A DNA stretch of 7,590 nucleotides from an uncultured Eubacteriales bacterium (GTDB lineage: Bacteria > Bacillota > Clostridia > Oscillospirales > CAG-272). The stretch is taken from assembly GCA_900554225.1 (NCBI GenBank), contig USGH01000119.1, forward strand, positions 1 through 7,590, in the 5' to 3' direction. Shown here piece by piece: positions 6,136-7,590 of the stretch; position 1 is the stretch's first letter, and each line of letters starts with the position of its first letter. Both the position numbers and the translations under genes were made by a program. Under the pieces are notes generated by a model. It saw only the letters and a list, made by a program, of their open reading frames with translations, was not told where the DNA came from and searched no databases.

Positions 6136-6303
6136 GGTTTTGAACCCTTTCACCGGGAGCTTTCCGGTACAAATCTGATACGCTCCTGTGGTGGGAAATC
6201 GTAGTCCGACTTCCGTATCTGTATTGCCTCAATGGTACAGCTTTCAGGGACACGCTGTAAAAAACCAACCACCGTCAGCGTTTTCCTGTTCTTCCGGGAC
6301 GTA
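6136..6303 (-). promoter_or_regulatory. marR 5' leader with overlapping hairpins
   Basis: This leader lies between the predicted transcription start (about 6304) and the marR ATG. Read on the minus strand, it can form hairpin P1 (6276-6281 with 6252-6257, ACGCTG/CAGCGT), P2 (6254-6259 with 6236-6241, TACAGC/GCTGTA) and P3 (6236-6240 with 6219-6223, CTGTA/TACAG). P1 and P2 share bases, as do P2 and P3, so they exclude each other in turn. A U6 run lies in the P1 loop (6259-6264). A further ACCGG/CCGGT hairpin (6164-6168 with 6152-6156) sits directly upstream of the ribosome site. I match it to no known riboswitch class, and chance pairing of short arms is possible. Confidence 0.4.
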
Positions 6304-6310
6304 CACTATT

Positions 6311-6339
6311 ATTATAACACACAAGCAACAGAAAGTCAA
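6311..6339 (-). promoter_or_regulatory. marR operon promoter
   Basis: On the minus strand, TTGACT (6339-6334), a 17-base spacer and TATAAT (6316-6311) form a near-consensus sigma-A promoter, with TG one base before the -10 (TGTTATAAT), an extended -10. It begins immediately after the U tail of the upstream gene's terminator, so marR is a separate transcription unit. Confidence 0.85.
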
Positions 6340-6340
6340 T

Positions 6341-6378
6341 AAACAAAAGGAAAAGATTCATATATATGAACCTTTTCC
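6341..6378 (-). terminator. Terminator of the Gfo/Idh/MocA gene
   Basis: Positions 6349-6378 form a 30-base near-perfect palindrome: GGAAAAG/CTTTTCC outer arms, one A·C mismatch, and an inner TTCATATATATGAA self-complement. On the minus strand it is followed by TTTTGTTT (complement of 6341-6348). It starts 15 bases past the oxidoreductase stop. Confidence 0.82.
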
Positions 6379-6393
6379 CTCTGGCAATTTTCT

Positions 6394-7467
6394 TTAGAAC
6401 ACGATGGTCTTCCCTGTTTTCGCGGATTCGTACACAGCATTGACGATGCGCACACTCTTCATCGCTTCGGTCGGCAGGATCGCAGGATCCCTGTCCTCCA
6501 GCACGGCGCAGATCATATCCTCCACCATATACCGATGACCGACCAGAATTTCCGGATGTGCGTTCACGATCGGCGGATTGCCGTTTCCGTACTTTTCCAG
6601 CATAAACGCTTCTTCCTCTTCGGTATCGAACGCATCAATGCCCATCTTCTCGGCGAAAGCCTCATCAAACTCCTTCATCTTCCAGGTTTTCAGTTTATCC
6701 TGATCCGCTTCGATGGAACCGTTTGTGCCATAGATCTGGATGTCCGTGGAAATGCCGGGGTACGCGCAGGTCGTGCTGACAAAGGTTGCAGCCGCGCCGC
6801 TTTTGAACGTAATGAGGGACGCGGTCATGTCCTCGGTATCGATCACATGGTTGTAGATGCCGATGTGTGCGGTCACGCTTGCCACGTCTCCCATGAGCCA
6901 CTGCATGAGATCCACGGTATGCACCGCCTGATTCATGAGCGAACCGCCGCCATCCACCTCCCATGTGCCGTGCCAGCCCTCGTAATATTCCTGTGTCCGG
7001 TACCACTTGACTGCGAATGTGCCGAGAAACACCTTACCGATATGACCGCTTTCCACCGCTGCCTTGATCGGGAACATATCGAGATTGAATCGATTCTGGT
7101 GGATCACGCCCGCCTTTTTTCCTGTGCGCAGCCGCGCCTCCTCAATTTTCTGCGCTGCCTCTACGGTGATGTCGATCGGCTTCTCGACCAGCACATGCTT
7201 CCCTGCCTCCATCGCGCGAACCGCGTATTCCGCATGGAGAGAGGACGGCAGGCAGATCGAGATGATATCGATATCGGGATCCGCGATCAGGTCGTTGAAG
7301 TCGGTATACATCTTCAAGCCTGGGCATTTTTCCGCGATTTTCTCCATTTTTTCGGGAATCAGGTCGCATACCGCCACGAGATCCGCATTGGCAGATGCAA
7401 TTGCCGCGTCGCAGTGTCCCTTACCGACACCCAATCCACACACGGCATAACGAATTTTCCGATCCAT
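6394..7467 (-). CDS. Gfo/Idh/MocA-family NAD(P)-dependent oxidoreductase
   Basis: This is a 357-residue protein of typical family length. Residues 1-120 form a Rossmann domain, with a GLGVGKGH (11-18) dinucleotide loop, the CLPSSLHAE segment (72-80) and the hallmark EKP at 95-97 whose lysine is catalytic. The C-terminal alpha/beta domain contains GGGSLMNQAVHTVDL (173-187), where H183 and D186 fit the family's substrate and proton-relay positions, and a conserved-looking QNRF (124-127). Members oxidise, reduce or epimerise sugars, inositols and related polyols; the substrate cannot be read from the sequence, and there are no transporter or sugar genes in view. The ATG at 7467 has GAGG 10 bases upstream. 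It has its own promoter and terminator, so it appears to be a single-gene unit here. Confidence 0.9.
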   Translation of the reverse strand: MDRKIRYAVCGLGVGKGHCDAAIASANADLVAVCDLIPEKMEKIAEKCPGLKMYTDFNDLIADPDIDIISICLPSSLHAEYAVRAMEAGKHVLVEKPIDITVEAAQKIEEARLRTGKKAGVIHQNRFNLDMFPIKAAVESGHIGKVFLGTFAVKWYRTQEYYEGWHGTWEVDGGGSLMNQAVHTVDLMQWLMGDVASVTAHIGIYNHVIDTEDMTASLITFKSGAAATFVSTTCAYPGISTDIQIYGTNGSIEADQDKLKTWKMKEFDEAFAEKMGIDAFDTEEEEAFMLEKYGNGNPPIVNAHPEILVGHRYMVEDMICAVLEDRDPAILPTEAMKSVRIVNAVYESAKTGKTIVF

Positions 7468-7482
7468 ATCTAAACTACCTCA

Positions 7483-7500
7483 CTATTTCGTTCTATTTCG
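7483..7500. repeat. Phased direct repeat in the oxidoreductase leader
   Basis: CTATTTCG occurs at 7483-7490 and 7493-7500, ten bases apart, between the predicted transcription start and the ribosome site of the oxidoreductase gene. It could be an operator for a regulator binding one face of DNA. The repeats are short and AT-rich, so chance is a real alternative. Confidence 0.35.
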
Positions 7501-7524
7501 GTATAGCTCCATTCTGCTATATAC

Positions 7525-7552
7525 ATTATACTGTTTTTTCTAAAAATTGCAA
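7525..7552 (-). promoter_or_regulatory. Promoter of the Gfo/Idh/MocA gene
   Basis: On the minus strand, TTGCAA (7552-7547), a 16-base A/T-rich spacer and a perfect TATAAT (7530-7525) form a good sigma-A promoter. Transcription would start near 7518, about 50 bases before the ATG at 7467. The remaining bases to 7590 hold no identified feature. Confidence 0.78.
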
Positions 7553-7590
7553 GAGGATTTACAAAGTTTTTGCCATCGATTTCGTATATC

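Noticed and set aside
6136..6153. GTG at 6153 as the marR start
   Set aside because: ATG at 6135 has a better placed AAAGGG and gives a normal MarR N-terminus. GTG remains possible.
5479..6204. Plus-strand open frame (241 codons) opposite marR and the small gene
   Set aside because: No ribosome site or domain; the minus strand has a clear MarR winged helix, promoter and gene overlap.
6535..7473. Plus-strand open frame (312 codons) opposite the oxidoreductase
   Set aside because: Its composition (many His, Arg, Cys) is typical of an antisense frame, and the minus strand encodes a clear Gfo/Idh/MocA protein.
7470..7590. Minus-strand frame open from the window edge to a TAG near 7470, as a possible end of an upstream gene
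   Set aside because: It runs across a good promoter (TTGCAA/TATAAT) and AT-rich leader, so it is probably non-coding.

Overview
The window looks like chromosomal DNA of an anaerobic Bacillota, most likely a gut or rumen Clostridia of the Ruminococcus/Oscillospiraceae type. This is inferred from a clostridial-style Rex repressor, a PAS-linked sensory [FeFe]-hydrogenase, strong AGGAGG-like ribosome sites, TTGACA/TATAAT-type promoters, U-tailed hairpin terminators and a roughly balanced base composition. No tRNA, rRNA, CRISPR array, transposase or phage gene was seen.

Left half, plus strand (1-4300): the last 19 codons of an unidentified gene, then rex (NADH/NAD+-sensing repressor). A 280-base gap follows, containing a long perfect-arm hairpin, smaller inverted repeats and a tiny 8-codon ORF that owns the only good ribosome site. 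Next come three closely spaced genes: a thioredoxin-like [2Fe-2S] ferredoxin (82 aa), a HydS-type (group C) sensory [FeFe]-hydrogenase with ferredoxin, H-cluster, extra [4Fe-4S], PAS and coiled-coil segments (557 aa), and a SpoIIE/PP2C-type Ser/Thr phosphatase with an uncharacterised C-terminal domain (390 aa), whose start overlaps the hydS end by 8 bases. A two-tier hairpin with a U tail closes this operon. The set reads as a redox/H2-sensing signalling module: the ferredoxin passes electrons, the H-cluster senses H2 or redox state, the PAS/coiled coil relays it, and the phosphatase is the likely output. No catalytic hydrogenase, kinase or phosphatase target lies in the window, so the target is unknown.

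Right half (4300-7590): a stand-alone MBL-fold hydrolase on the plus strand with a clear extended -10 promoter converges on a minus-strand pair, a MarR regulator followed by an overlapping 166-aa gene of uncertain family (faint TraB/GumN C-terminal resemblance). The marR promoter is near consensus, and its roughly 170-base leader can form a chain of mutually exclusive hairpins. Upstream of it, also on the minus strand, a Gfo/Idh/MocA oxidoreductase has its own promoter and a 30-base hairpin terminator abutting the marR promoter.

The most interesting parts are the sensor-hydrogenase/phosphatase operon, its altered H-cluster motifs, its leader mini-ORF, and the marR leader.
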